From Flavobacterium resistens (GTDB lineage Bacteria; Bacteroidota; Bacteroidia; Flavobacteriales; Flavobacteriaceae): a stretch of DNA of 64,000 bases. Position numbers and translations under genes: made by a program. Shown here piece after piece: positions 44,987-53,380 of this stretch (its first letter is position 1; every line of letters starts with the position of its first letter). Below the pieces are notes generated by a model. The model saw only the letters and a list, made by a program, of their open reading frames with translations, did no database searches and was not told the origin of the DNA. The stretch is from NCBI RefSeq assembly GCF_900182645.1, contig NZ_FXTA01000003.1, positions 248,001 through 312,000 of the forward strand, written 5' to 3'.

Positions 44987-46033
44987 ATGAATTCCATTTT
45001 TAAAATTTCTTCTTTATTATCTATCATTTTAATCTTTTCGAGCTGTAATTCATTTGCTCAAAAAGAAAACAATTATTCGACTAAAATCGACAGTCTAATC
45101 CAAAATACTTCGCCTGTTTTTAATGGTGTAATCTTAATTTCAAAAAACGGAAAAACATTATATTCTAAAGCAAAAGGCGTTTCTGATTTTGAAACCAAAA
45201 AACCTTTGAAATTAGACAATCAATTCGAAATCATGTCAAACAGTAAACTGATAACTGCTGTTTTGATTTTATTAGAAGTTGAAAAAGGAAAAGTGGAACT
45301 GAATGCTTCAATAAAAAAATATTTACCAGAGTTGACTCAAACTTGGGCCGATTCTGTTACGGTTCATCAGCTTTTAAATCATACACATGGAATTGTTGAT
45401 TTACAGAAACCTTTAGCTTTTAAGCCCGGAACACGTTTTGGATACGGAAATCTGAGCTATACACTTCTTACGAAAATTATTGAAGTTACTTCTCAAAAAA
45501 GCTATTCAGAAATGGCTAACGCTCTTTTTAAAAAACTAAAAATGAGTAGTACATATTGTTATTCAAAAGATAAAAATCAAAACTTAGTGACTGGATATAT
45601 TAATTCTGACGGAAATTTTGAAAAAGTAACGCAAACGCTAATTACGCCAGAAAATTTAGGCGCTGATGGTGTTGTTTCTACAGTAAATGATCTGGCAATC
45701 TGGAACAATAATCTTCATAAAGGGAAAATTCTAAAACCAGAAACTTACAAGTCGATGCTTAATTATAATATCACTTCACAACATAATTTATTCGGAAAAG
45801 CAAATGAAGGTTATGGCTACGGAATCAGAATTATCGAAAAAGAAGCTTTCAACTATATTGGTCACACAGGCTTAGGTGATGGATTTTCTTCTATAAATTT
45901 GTATTTCCCCGAAAGCGACATCAGTCTGATTATCATGGAAAATCAGATGAATAAAAATTCTGATTTATTCTATATATCTGAATTTAAAATCAAAAATATT
46001 CTTTTGAAAAGCGATTTATTCATTACAAAATAA
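44987..46033 (+). CDS. Serine beta-lactamase-like hydrolase (class C/PBP4 fold), exported
   Basis: Exported protein of 348 residues. Active-site landmarks are S84-x-x-K87 (SNSK), Y153-x-N155 (YGN) and H293-T294-G295. The N-terminus offers both a lipobox (FSSC, C20) and a signal cleavage at SFAQ, so anchoring is uncertain. Such family members are often esterases or peptidases rather than antibiotic-degrading enzymes, so resistance should not be assumed. The start codon follows an ACCTGAAACAAAAACA leader shared with the GNAT gene at 47717. Confidence 0.88.
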   Translation: MNSIFKISSLLSIILIFSSCNSFAQKENNYSTKIDSLIQNTSPVFNGVILISKNGKTLYSKAKGVSDFETKKPLKLDNQFEIMSNSKLITAVLILLEVEKGKVELNASIKKYLPELTQTWADSVTVHQLLNHTHGIVDLQKPLAFKPGTRFGYGNLSYTLLTKIIEVTSQKSYSEMANALFKKLKMSSTYCYSKDKNQNLVTGYINSDGNFEKVTQTLITPENLGADGVVSTVNDLAIWNNNLHKGKILKPETYKSMLNYNITSQHNLFGKANEGYGYGIRIIEKEAFNYIGHTGLGDGFSSINLYFPESDISLIIMENQMNKNSDLFYISEFKIKNILLKSDLFITK

Positions 46034-46040
46034 TTCTCCA

Positions 46041-46463
46041 ATGGCTAAAAATAAAACAAACGAAACCGAAAGCAGTGTCATTGATTTTATAAATAATTCT
46101 GATGACGAGACTAAAATAAAAGATGCTTTTGAACTGGTAAATATCATGCAAAAGGTCTCGGGTTTTGAACCGAAAATGTGGGGTCCGAGTATAATTGGTT
46201 TTGGAAGTTATCATTACAAATACGCAAGCGGACATGAAGGTGACGCGCCTTTAGCAGCATTCTCACCAAGAAAAGCAGCAATTTCACTCTATTTTCATTT
46301 GCCTGCTGAAGAAAGAGAAAACTTACTTGCAAAACTTGGAAAACATAAAGCCGCAAAAGGCTGTATTTATGTCAAAAAACTGGCTGATATTGATGTTGAA
46401 ATTCTTAAAAAAATGGTTTCAATTTCAGTAAAAGAACTACAAAAACAATATCCTTCTAACTAA
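46041..46463 (+). CDS. DUF1801 family protein
   Basis: Protein of 140 residues with KMWGPSIIGFGSYHYKYASG (about 51-70), AAFSPRKAAISLYF and GKHKAAKGCIYVKKLADID, the standard pattern for this DUF1801 subgroup. It starts 7 bases after the serine hydrolase stop and ends 7 bases before the metallo-hydrolase gene. Function unknown. Confidence 0.82.
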   Translation: MAKNKTNETESSVIDFINNSDDETKIKDAFELVNIMQKVSGFEPKMWGPSIIGFGSYHYKYASGHEGDAPLAAFSPRKAAISLYFHLPAEERENLLAKLGKHKAAKGCIYVKKLADIDVEILKKMVSISVKELQKQYPSN

Positions 46464-46470
46464 AAAAAAT

Positions 46471-47568
46471 ATGATCCTTACTTTATTTCTTCTTTTAATA
46501 GCCGTTGCAATCTATTTTGCCTTTCATCCAAGATTCGGAAAAAGACCCGTGGGCGAAAGACTTGCTTTAATACAAAAATCGCCTCAATACAAAAATGGAA
46601 AATTCGAAAACCAAAGTTTCACGCCTGAACTTGCAGAAGGTTACGGCTATTTTGATGTTTTAAAAGAATTTTTCTTCAAGAAAGTAGATCGCAAAATTCC
46701 AACTGATGTGATTCCGTCAGTAAAAACTAATTTGCATGAAATTCCGTTAGATCAGGACATTCTAGTTTGGTTTGGGCATTCGTCTTATTACATTCAGCTT
46801 GAAGGAAAGCGTTTTTTAATTGATCCCGTTTTCAGTGGTAACGCCTCTCCTATTTACGGAACTACAAAAGCTTTTAAAGGAACCGAAGTTTATACTGCCG
46901 ATGATATTCCGGAAATTGATTATTTATTGATGACGCACGATCATTATGATCATTTGGATTATGCCACAATTATGGCATTGAAACCTAAAATCAAAAAAGT
47001 AATTACAGCACTTGGCGTTGGTTCGCATTTCGAGTTTTGGAAATTCCCTGCTGAAATTATTATCGAAAAAGATTGGCATGAAAAGATAGAATTAGATCAA
47101 AATTTAACGCTTTATACCGCTCCGTCAAGACATTTTTCGGGCAGAAGTATTAAACGCTGCAACACACTCTGGACTTCTTTTGTTTTAGAGACCAAAGATT
47201 TTAAAATGTATTTGGGAGGCGACAGTGGTTACGATTCACATTATGCGGCAATTGGCGAAAAATTTGGCCCTTTTGATATTGTGCTTATTGACAATGGTCA
47301 ATATAACCCAGCCTGGAAATACATTCATAATTTGCCGGAAGATGTGATAAAAGCAATTAAAGATTTAAAAGCAAAAAGAGTCTTTCCTGTTCATTCATCT
47401 AAATTTGCATTGGCACTTCATCCGTGGGACGAGCCTTTAATTAAAATAACCGAATTGAATGCAAATTCAGAAAATCCTATTCCATTAATTACACCTAAAA
47501 TTGGCGAATTAGTACAATTAAAAAATGAAAATCAGGAATTTCAGCAATGGTGGAAAGGGGTTAGATAA
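46471..47568 (+). CDS. Metallo-beta-lactamase-fold hydrolase (UlaG/NAPE-PLD-like)
   Basis: Protein of 365 residues. One N-terminal hydrophobic helix (about 2-18) could anchor it in the membrane. The metal motif is THDHYDHLDY, H156-x-H158-x-D160-H161, with VWFGHSSYYIQLEGKRFLIDPV upstream (about 99-120), GGDSGYDSHY for the bridging aspartate, and VFPVHSSKF. The layout fits the UlaG and N-acylphosphatidylethanolamine phospholipase D-like branch. Substrate unknown. Probably co-transcribed with the DUF1801 gene. Confidence 0.88.
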   Translation: MILTLFLLLIAVAIYFAFHPRFGKRPVGERLALIQKSPQYKNGKFENQSFTPELAEGYGYFDVLKEFFFKKVDRKIPTDVIPSVKTNLHEIPLDQDILVWFGHSSYYIQLEGKRFLIDPVFSGNASPIYGTTKAFKGTEVYTADDIPEIDYLLMTHDHYDHLDYATIMALKPKIKKVITALGVGSHFEFWKFPAEIIIEKDWHEKIELDQNLTLYTAPSRHFSGRSIKRCNTLWTSFVLETKDFKMYLGGDSGYDSHYAAIGEKFGPFDIVLIDNGQYNPAWKYIHNLPEDVIKAIKDLKAKRVFPVHSSKFALALHPWDEPLIKITELNANSENPIPLITPKIGELVQLKNENQEFQQWWKGVR

Positions 47569-47621
47569 TTATGAATTGTGAGTTATAAATTATGAATTGT
47601 AAACCTGAAACAAAAAACCGA

Positions 47622-47689
47622 TGTCACCCTGAGCGAAGTCGAAGGGCGTCTCAATTGGAATGTAGGCTTCGACTCCGCTCAGCCTGACA
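47622..47689. repeat. 68-base palindromic repeat, copy 1
   Basis: TGTCACCCTGAGCGAAGTCG and its approximate complement CGACTCCGCTCAGCCTGACA form long arms with a CAATTGG core between. A second copy of equal length lies at 48274-48341, on the other side of the GNAT gene. The G+C-rich arms contrast with the surrounding A+T-rich DNA. Direct copies of AAACCTGAAACAAAAAA flank this one at 47601-47617 and 47699-47715. Confidence 0.85.
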
Positions 47690-47716
47690 AAACTCACAAA
47701 ACCTGAAACAAAAAAA

Positions 47717-48247
47717 ATGACCAAAATAAATTATATCATCCGAAACGCAAATCCTTCAGAATTTGAGGAAATTGGAAAACTTTTAATCCATGTTTATTCG
47801 GCTTTGGAAGGTTTTCCGAAAGAAAATGAACAGCCCAATTATTATAAAATGCTGGCCAATATTGGCACTTTTACTGAATATCCTGAAACAGAACTCTTAG
47901 TTGCTCTTGATGAAAATAATGTCATTGCCGGAGCAGTTGTCTATTTTAATGATATGCAATATTATGGTTCGGGCGGGATTGCCACTCAGGAAAAAGATTC
48001 GGCTGGATTTCGTCTTCTTGGAGTTGATTCTCAAGCGAGAGGAAAAGGAATTGGAAAACTTTTAACTTTAGAATGTATTAAAAAAGCAACTGAAAACAAA
48101 CGAAAACAAATCATTATTCATTCTACTTTGGCAATGAAAACAGCTTGGGGAATGTATGAAAATATCGGATTTAAAAGAGATGAAATTTTGGATTTTATGC
48201 AAGGAGAACTTCCTGTATTTGGATTCAGATACCAATTTATTTCATAA
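47717..48247 (+). CDS. GNAT family N-acetyltransferase
   Basis: Protein of 176 residues. The acetyl-CoA site is RLLGVDSQARGKGIGKLLTL (about 99-118) with the Q-x-x-G-K-G/A-like loop ARGKGIG, and MYENIGFKRDEI follows. Substrate unknown. The gene is bracketed by two copies of the 68-base palindromic repeat, and its start is preceded by ACCTGAAACAAAAAAA. Confidence 0.88.
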   Translation: MTKINYIIRNANPSEFEEIGKLLIHVYSALEGFPKENEQPNYYKMLANIGTFTEYPETELLVALDENNVIAGAVVYFNDMQYYGSGGIATQEKDSAGFRLLGVDSQARGKGIGKLLTLECIKKATENKRKQIIIHSTLAMKTAWGMYENIGFKRDEILDFMQGELPVFGFRYQFIS

Positions 48248-48273
48248 AAAATTAAAAATTAAAACATTTCCTA

Positions 48274-48341
48274 TGTTGCCCTGAGCGAAGTCGAAGGGTG
48301 CTCCAATTGGAACTTGGGCTTCGACTTCGCTCAGCCTGACA
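48274..48341. repeat. 68-base palindromic repeat, copy 2
   Basis: TGTTGCCCTGAGCGAAGTCG with the arm CGACTTCGCTCAGCCTGACA repeats copy 1 with few changes and the same CAATTGG core. The stem TGAGCGAAGTCGAAG / CTTCGACTTCGCTCA is perfect here. Located between the GNAT and lactonase genes. Confidence 0.85.
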
Positions 48342-48383
48342 AAACAAAACTTGAAATATTAAACTTGAAACAAAACAAAAACC

Positions 48384-49508
48384 TTGAAACTAAAAATTAG
48401 CCTTTTTGCCATTGCTTTTTTGGCAACTTTTAACCTATTTGCACAAAACACTTATGTTTTTCTGGGTTCTTATAATCGTGATAAATCAGCTGAAGCGATA
48501 CAGATTTATCAACTGGATACCATAAACGGAAAATTATCAAAAGTAGCATCAGCAAAAAACATTGTAAATCCTTCTTATTTGACTGTTTCGCCAAATGGAA
48601 AATATGTTTACGCCTGCACAGATACTAAAACGCCAAATGCAGGAAGCATCAGCAGTTTTGAATTTAATCCTGAAAATAAAAGTCTGACTTTCTTGAACAG
48701 CCAAAGAAGTGGCGGCGAAAATCCGGTTTATGTTACGGTTCATAAAAGCGGAAAATGGATTGCCAATGCGAATTATACTGAAGGAAGCGTTTCTGTTTTT
48801 CCGATTTTAGAAAACGGAAAAATCGACTCGATTGCACAAAATTTTCAATATATGGACGGAAGCACACGTAAAGAAAGACAGACTCGTTCACATGTACATT
48901 CGGCTGTATTTTCACCTCAGTTTGATTATTTGTTTTTACCCGATTTAGGTGCCGATAAAATCCGTTGTTACGCATTCGATGAAAATCAGAAAAAGCCTTT
49001 GATTGAAACCAAAAATCCTTTCACAAAAACAGATTTAGAAGCCGGACCAAGACATTTCACCTTTCATCCAAATCAAAAATTTGGTTATTGCATTGAAGAA
49101 ATGGCAGGTCAAATAAGCGTTTATCATTATGAAAATGGCGTTTTAAATAAAATTCAGCGCATCGCTACGCATCCGGACAAAATAAAAGAAGGATTTGAAA
49201 GTTCAGACATTCACATCTCGCCTGACGGAAAATTTCTATACGCCACAAATCGAGGAAAAGAAAACAATATTGCCATTTTTTCTATTGATGAAAATGGGCA
49301 TCTGAAAAATATTGGTTATCAATCTACTTTAGGAAAACATCCTCGCGTTTTTGCTATTGATGAAAGCGGAAAGTTTTTAATTGCTTCGAATGTTAATACC
49401 GGAAATGTGGTTGTTTTTAAAAGAAATCCAAAATCGGGTCTTCTAAAAAAGGTCGGAAAAGAGATTAAAATGGAAAGCGTTTCCTGCGTTCAAATTAGAA
49501 AAATTTAA
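48384..49508 (+). CDS. Exported lactonase family protein (6-phosphogluconolactonase-like beta-propeller), TTG start
   Basis: Seven-bladed-propeller lactonase of 374 residues. Signal peptide about 1-20 (ending FNLFAQ), then YVFLGSYNRDK, VSPNGKYVYAC, RSHVHSAVFSPQFDYLF, LEAGPRHFTFHPNQKF and HISPDGKFLYATNRG, the expected repeats. Although similar to 6-phosphogluconolactonase (Pgl type), the signal peptide argues for an exported role. TTG at 48384 is the only start that leaves the signal peptide whole, because an in-frame stop lies 18 bases upstream; that TTG is part of an iterated CTTGAAAC word. Confidence 0.87.
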   Translation: MKLKISLFAIAFLATFNLFAQNTYVFLGSYNRDKSAEAIQIYQLDTINGKLSKVASAKNIVNPSYLTVSPNGKYVYACTDTKTPNAGSISSFEFNPENKSLTFLNSQRSGGENPVYVTVHKSGKWIANANYTEGSVSVFPILENGKIDSIAQNFQYMDGSTRKERQTRSHVHSAVFSPQFDYLFLPDLGADKIRCYAFDENQKKPLIETKNPFTKTDLEAGPRHFTFHPNQKFGYCIEEMAGQISVYHYENGVLNKIQRIATHPDKIKEGFESSDIHISPDGKFLYATNRGKENNIAIFSIDENGHLKNIGYQSTLGKHPRVFAIDESGKFLIASNVNTGNVVVFKRNPKSGLLKKVGKEIKMESVSCVQIRKI

Positions 49509-49535
49509 AAATAGAATTTTTATCTGTAAAAAAAA

Positions 49536-50063
49536 ATGGCTCCGAAAAACTTTAATTTACAGCCTGATTTTCTCGAAAACGAGGTCCTAAAATTGATTCC
49601 GTTGCAAGAAAATCATTTTGAAGCCCTTTATAAAGTCGCTTCAGATCCTTTAGTTTGGGAACAACATCCGAATAAAAATCGCTATGAAAGAGAAGTGTTC
49701 CAAAACTTTTTTGAAGGTGCAATGGAAAGCAAAGGCGCTTTTGTCATTTTGGACAAAGCAACAAATGAAATTGCCGGCAGTACACGATTTTATGATTACG
49801 AACCCGAAAATAAAAGTGTTTTTATAGGCTATACTTTTTACGGCAGAAACTTCTGGGGAACTGGTTTTAACGCACAAGTAAAAAAAATTATGCTCGATTA
49901 TGCATTTCAGTTTGTTGATAACGTTCAGTTCCATATTGGAGCAGAAAATTACCGTTCGCAAAAAGCAATAGAAAAATTAGGTGCCGAAAAAATAGATGAA
50001 ATCAATGTTGCTTATTATAACGAACCTTCGCGTCATAATTTTGTTTACAGAATAAAAAAATAA
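49536..50063 (+). CDS. RimJ/RimL-type GNAT acetyltransferase
   Basis: Protein of 175 residues with KLIPLQENHFEALYKVASDP at the start, GYTFYGRNFWGTGFNAQVKK (acetyl-CoA site, G-R-N-F-W-G-T-G-x-N), and RSQKAIEKLGAEK. These are hallmarks of the RimJ/RimL branch, which acetylates ribosomal proteins or small amines. Substrate unknown. It ends 10 bases before the LOG gene. Confidence 0.87.
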   Translation: MAPKNFNLQPDFLENEVLKLIPLQENHFEALYKVASDPLVWEQHPNKNRYEREVFQNFFEGAMESKGAFVILDKATNEIAGSTRFYDYEPENKSVFIGYTFYGRNFWGTGFNAQVKKIMLDYAFQFVDNVQFHIGAENYRSQKAIEKLGAEKIDEINVAYYNEPSRHNFVYRIKK

Positions 50064-50073
50064 AAAAATAAAA

Positions 50074-50655
50074 ATGAAAAATATAACCGTTTTCTGCGGA
50101 TCCAGTTTTGGAACCGATGAAATATTTAGAGAACAAGCAGAATTGCTAGGAAAAACTTTAGCAAAGGAAAATATTGGATTGGTCTATGGCGGTGCTAATG
50201 TCGGCCTAATGGGCGCTGTCGCAGATGGTGCACTGAGCGAAAACGGAACTGTAATTGGTGTTCTTCCAAATTTTTTAAGATCAAAAGAAATTGCTCATTT
50301 AGGTTTAACCGAACTTTTTGTAGTCGAAAGCATGCACGAACGCAAAACCAAAATGAATGATTTATGCGATGGTGTAATTGCCCTTCCGGGTGGTTTTGGC
50401 ACTTTAGAAGAGCTTTTTGAAATGCTGACTTGGTCGCAACTCGGGCTTCATAAAAAACCAATCGCAATTTTAAACATAAACGGATTCTACGATTCACTGA
50501 TTCAATTGACTGAAACTATGGTTGATAAAGGTTTGCTGAAAGATGTCAATCAGAAAATGCTTTTAGTAAGCGATAATATTCCGGATTTATTGGAAAAAAT
50601 GAAAAATTATGTTCCGCCAACTGTTGGAAAATGGATTGACAAAGACAAAGTATAA
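50074..50655 (+). CDS. LOG family protein (TIGR00730)
   Basis: Rossmann-fold nucleotide-binding protein of 193 residues. CGSSFGTDE (8-16), VYGGANVGLMGAVADGAL (37-54), ESMHERKTKM (85-94) and the signature PGGFGTLEE (105-113) are complete. Family members hydrolyse nucleoside 5'-monophosphates such as cytokinin ribotides or AMP; the bacterial role is often housekeeping. Followed by a hairpin terminator. Confidence 0.93.
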   Translation: MKNITVFCGSSFGTDEIFREQAELLGKTLAKENIGLVYGGANVGLMGAVADGALSENGTVIGVLPNFLRSKEIAHLGLTELFVVESMHERKTKMNDLCDGVIALPGGFGTLEELFEMLTWSQLGLHKKPIAILNINGFYDSLIQLTETMVDKGLLKDVNQKMLLVSDNIPDLLEKMKNYVPPTVGKWIDKDKV

Positions 50656-50680
50656 ATACCTTTAAAAAATATTCCTGTTT

Positions 50681-50714
50681 AAAAAGCTTCACGAATTTCT
50701 TGTGAAGCTTTTTT
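50681..50714 (+). terminator. Rho-independent terminator after the LOG gene
   Basis: AAAAAGCTTCAC (50681-50692) and GTGAAGCTTTTT (50702-50713) form a perfect 12-pair stem followed by T residues, 25 bases after the stop. Confidence 0.88.
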
Positions 50715-50782
50715 ATTTTGATCAACTATATTTCTTAAATTAGTGATCCCAAAAAAATGTTTCAGAATTAGATATTAATGAG

Positions 50783-51250
50783 ATGAAAACAGAAAACAAC
50801 AAATTTGCAAAAGCCGAAATGCTAATAAGAAAACCAGTTTCTGAAGTTTTTCAGGCTTTTGTAGATCCAGAAATCACGCGTAAATTTTGGTTTACAAAAG
50901 GATCCGGGAAATTAGAAGAAAACCAAAAAACGGAATGGACTTGGGAGATGTATGGTTTTTCGCTTTCAGTTACGACATTGGTTTTACAGGAAAATAAAAA
51001 GATTGTCATTGAATGGGGAAATCCTGATGAAGTCACTTTAGTCGAATGGATTTTTAGTCCGCTGAATGAAAATGAGACTTTTGTGAGTATAACAAATTCA
51101 GGCTTAAAAGGAGATTCAGATAAAATAATTGATCAGGTTCGTAACTCAACTGAAGGTTTTACTTTAGTTTTAGCCGGTGCAAAAGCGTATTTGGAACATA
51201 AATTACAACTGAATTTAGTTTTAGACCGATTCCCGAAAGGATTGGCTTAA
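50783..51250 (+). CDS. SRPBCC (AHSA1-like) domain protein
   Basis: START/Bet v1-fold protein of 155 residues: AEMLIRKPVSEVFQAFVDPE (about 11-30), TRKFWFTKGSGKLE and TEGFTLVLAGAKAYLEHKL are typical. Related in fold but not closely to the SRPBCC protein encoded at 41222. Ligand and role unknown. The next gene is a DUF1801 protein 88 bases away, across a GAAACTTGAAAC repeat spacer. Confidence 0.85.
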   Translation: MKTENNKFAKAEMLIRKPVSEVFQAFVDPEITRKFWFTKGSGKLEENQKTEWTWEMYGFSLSVTTLVLQENKKIVIEWGNPDEVTLVEWIFSPLNENETFVSITNSGLKGDSDKIIDQVRNSTEGFTLVLAGAKAYLEHKLQLNLVLDRFPKGLA

Positions 51251-51252
51251 AA

Positions 51253-51327
51253 AGAGTTTCAAGTTTTTTTTAGTTTCAGGTTTAATGTTCCGCTCGAAAC
51301 TTGAAACCTGAAACTTGAAACAAAAAA
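51253..51327. repeat. GAAACYTGAAAC repeat spacer
   Basis: AGTTTCAAG and AGTTTCAGGTTT on the left face GAAACTTGAAACCTGAAACT on the right, producing an imperfect dyad across the gap. The same words precede the start codons at 44987, 47717 and 48384. Confidence 0.6.
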
Positions 51328-51338
51328 ACAATAAAGTT

Positions 51339-51707
51339 ATGGAAGTTAAAAAGCCTGAAAACATTGACGAATACATCGGAGGATTTCCAAATGATGTTCA
51401 GGAGATTTTGGAAAAAGTAAGAATAACGATTCAGAAAGCGGCGCCTGATGCGAAGGAAAAAATTAGTTATTCAATGCCAGCTTTTGAACAAAACGGAATT
51501 GTAGTTTATTTTGCTGCTTTTAAAAATCATATCGGACTTTATGCTTTGCCAAGTGGACATGAAGAATTTGCAGCCGAACTTTCAAAATACAAATCGGGAA
51601 AAGGTTCTGTTCAATTTCCCTTAAAAGATAAAATGCCATATGATTTAATCACTAAAATTGTAAAATTTCGAGTGAAAGAAAATCTTGAGAAAACGAAAAA
51701 GAAATAA
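51339..51707 (+). CDS. DUF1801 family protein (iron-chaperone-like YdhG group)
   Basis: Protein of 122 residues. IDEYIGGFPNDVQEILEKVR, APDAKEKISYSMPAFEQNG and VYFAAFKNHIGLYALPSG are the strongest DUF1801 match of the three in this window (landmarks in residues 8-75). Related Bacillus proteins are annotated as intracellular iron chaperone frataxin-like, but the role here is unproven. The ATG at 51339 is preferred over an upstream TTG. The next ORF begins inside its end, but its signal peptide start lies at 51772. Confidence 0.85.
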   Translation: MEVKKPENIDEYIGGFPNDVQEILEKVRITIQKAAPDAKEKISYSMPAFEQNGIVVYFAAFKNHIGLYALPSGHEEFAAELSKYKSGKGSVQFPLKDKMPYDLITKIVKFRVKENLEKTKKK

Positions 51708-51771
51708 TTTTATCCTCAGCTATGTTTCTAATATTCGGTTAAATATTAAAAACCGAATCAAATTTTTATCT

Positions 51772-52671
51772 ATGAAAAAACTACACTTTTTCTTTTTTGC
51801 CTTTTCATTATTTTCAAGCCATTTTATTATCGCTCAAAATGAAACTACAATAGAAAAAGAAATTCTGGAATTGCATAAACCAACAAAAGTAGTTCACGAT
51901 TCTATTTCAAAATTAATGAAAGAAGTAGATTTAAAAATCGAAACTGAAAAAGATTCACTCAAACGAAACCAGCTTACATTGCGTCTAGATACATTATGGA
52001 ATGCATTGGATCAAAATGGTATTAATGAATTAAAACTTGATTTCGATTTTGCCCGAAAACATCCTAATTCACCAAAAGCGCTACATTTAATTAGAATTTC
52101 GGTAGGTCGTTTTGTCGGAATGAATTTTTATGACACTTTCGTAGATATTTTCCAAAATTTTACTCCTGAAATTAAAAATTCAGATGAAGGAAAAGAAATG
52201 ACCGAGAAATTGAAGTATTTTAAACAAAGTAAAGTGGGAAGCAATGCTCCAAGTTTTAGCTTAAAAGATATCGACAACAAAACTATTTCTCTCAGTGATT
52301 ACAAAGGAAAAAAATACATATTAATTGATTTTTGGGCTAGTTGGTGTGCTCCTTGCAGAGAAGAATTGCCATACGTGAAAGAATTATATAAGAAGTACAA
52401 ACAGCAAGGTTTAGAAATTATTAGTATTACCAAAGATGAAAAATCAGATCTTTGGAAAAATGCCATTGCAAAAGAAAAAATTGAATCCTGGAAACATATT
52501 TCTATTTTAGAAAACCAAAGTACAATCGACAAAGATTATTTCGTCAATGGCATTCCGCATAAAGTTTTGATTGATAGAAATGGAATGATTATTGGCAAAT
52601 GGAAAGGCAGCGGAGAAAACAACAAACAAAATTTACAACAGCTTTTAAAATCAATTTTTGAAGCGGAATAA
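51772..52671 (+). CDS. TlpA-family thiol-disulfide oxidoreductase, exported
   Basis: Periplasmic thioredoxin-fold protein of 299 residues with a signal peptide (about 1-22, ending HFIIAQ). A helical N-terminal region (about 25-145) precedes the AhpC/TSA-thioredoxin domain (about 155-295): VGSNAPSFSLKDIDNKTISL, then the redox centre WASWCAPCREELPY with C192 and C195, and NGIPHKVLIDRNG carrying the cis-proline. The ATG at 51772 starts the signal peptide; a longer frame from 51685 would hide it. Likely a reductant for periplasmic disulfides. Confidence 0.9.
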   Translation: MKKLHFFFFAFSLFSSHFIIAQNETTIEKEILELHKPTKVVHDSISKLMKEVDLKIETEKDSLKRNQLTLRLDTLWNALDQNGINELKLDFDFARKHPNSPKALHLIRISVGRFVGMNFYDTFVDIFQNFTPEIKNSDEGKEMTEKLKYFKQSKVGSNAPSFSLKDIDNKTISLSDYKGKKYILIDFWASWCAPCREELPYVKELYKKYKQQGLEIISITKDEKSDLWKNAIAKEKIESWKHISILENQSTIDKDYFVNGIPHKVLIDRNGMIIGKWKGSGENNKQNLQQLLKSIFEAE

Positions 52672-52679
52672 TTTTTAAA

Positions 52680-53363
52680 ATGAATTTAACCGAACATTAC
52701 AACCAACTCTATAAAACCTCTTCTGAAGCGATTTCAGCAGGAAAATATTCGATTGATACAGAAATTAAAAACGAAGCTGATTCCCGTTTTGGAATAACGC
52801 TATTAATTCGACCAAGTGAAGAAATAAAAACGAGTATACAGTTTTTCATAGATGAATTAAAAAAAGCCGAACCTGAGCAATATTATTATCCTGATTCTGA
52901 TATTCATATTACGGTTATGTCGATTATTTCCTGTTCAGAGGAATTTCAATTAAATCAGATTGCGCCAAATGATTATATTCAATTAATCTGCAAAAGCATG
53001 GTTGATGCTGATAAAATTAAAATTCATTTTAAAGGTATTACAGCCTCACCTTCTGCACTAATGATTCAAGGTTTTCCAACAGATGAGACTTTAGATAATT
53101 TCAGAAATAAACTTCGAGAAAATTTCAAAAACTCCAATTTACAGCAAAGTATCGACAGCCGATATACGATTTCGACAGCACATGCAACGGTTATGCGTTT
53201 TCAGGAACCGCTTCATGATCCTAAGAAATTAATCGAAATCGCCGATAAATTTCGTGATTATGATTTTGGAGAATTTGATGTAAACAACTTAGAATTGGTT
53301 TATAATGACTGGTATCAACGTAAAAGTACTACGCGTGTTTTGGGGAATTTTGGTTTGAGATAA
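52680..53363 (+). CDS. 2'-5' RNA ligase (2H phosphoesterase) superfamily protein
   Basis: Protein of 227 residues with the two H-x-T motifs of the 2H phosphoesterase fold: DIHITVMSI (H76, T78) and STAHATVMRF (H168, T170). The spacing of about 92 residues is normal. Family members act on cyclic phosphodiesters or RNA 2'-5' bonds; the substrate is unknown. It begins 8 bases after the TlpA gene stop. Confidence 0.87.
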   Translation: MNLTEHYNQLYKTSSEAISAGKYSIDTEIKNEADSRFGITLLIRPSEEIKTSIQFFIDELKKAEPEQYYYPDSDIHITVMSIISCSEEFQLNQIAPNDYIQLICKSMVDADKIKIHFKGITASPSALMIQGFPTDETLDNFRNKLRENFKNSNLQQSIDSRYTISTAHATVMRFQEPLHDPKKLIEIADKFRDYDFGEFDVNNLELVYNDWYQRKSTTRVLGNFGLR

Positions 53364-53380
53364 TAGTTTTATTTAAGTAT

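Noticed and set aside
44987..46033. Serine hydrolase considered as an antibiotic resistance beta-lactamase
   Set aside because: The motifs support the fold only; most such Bacteroidota proteins are peptidases or esterases, and nothing else in the region suggests resistance.
47622..48341. Two similar palindromes considered as a CRISPR array
   Set aside because: Only two copies, separated by a complete gene, with palindromic arms that differ; no cas genes.
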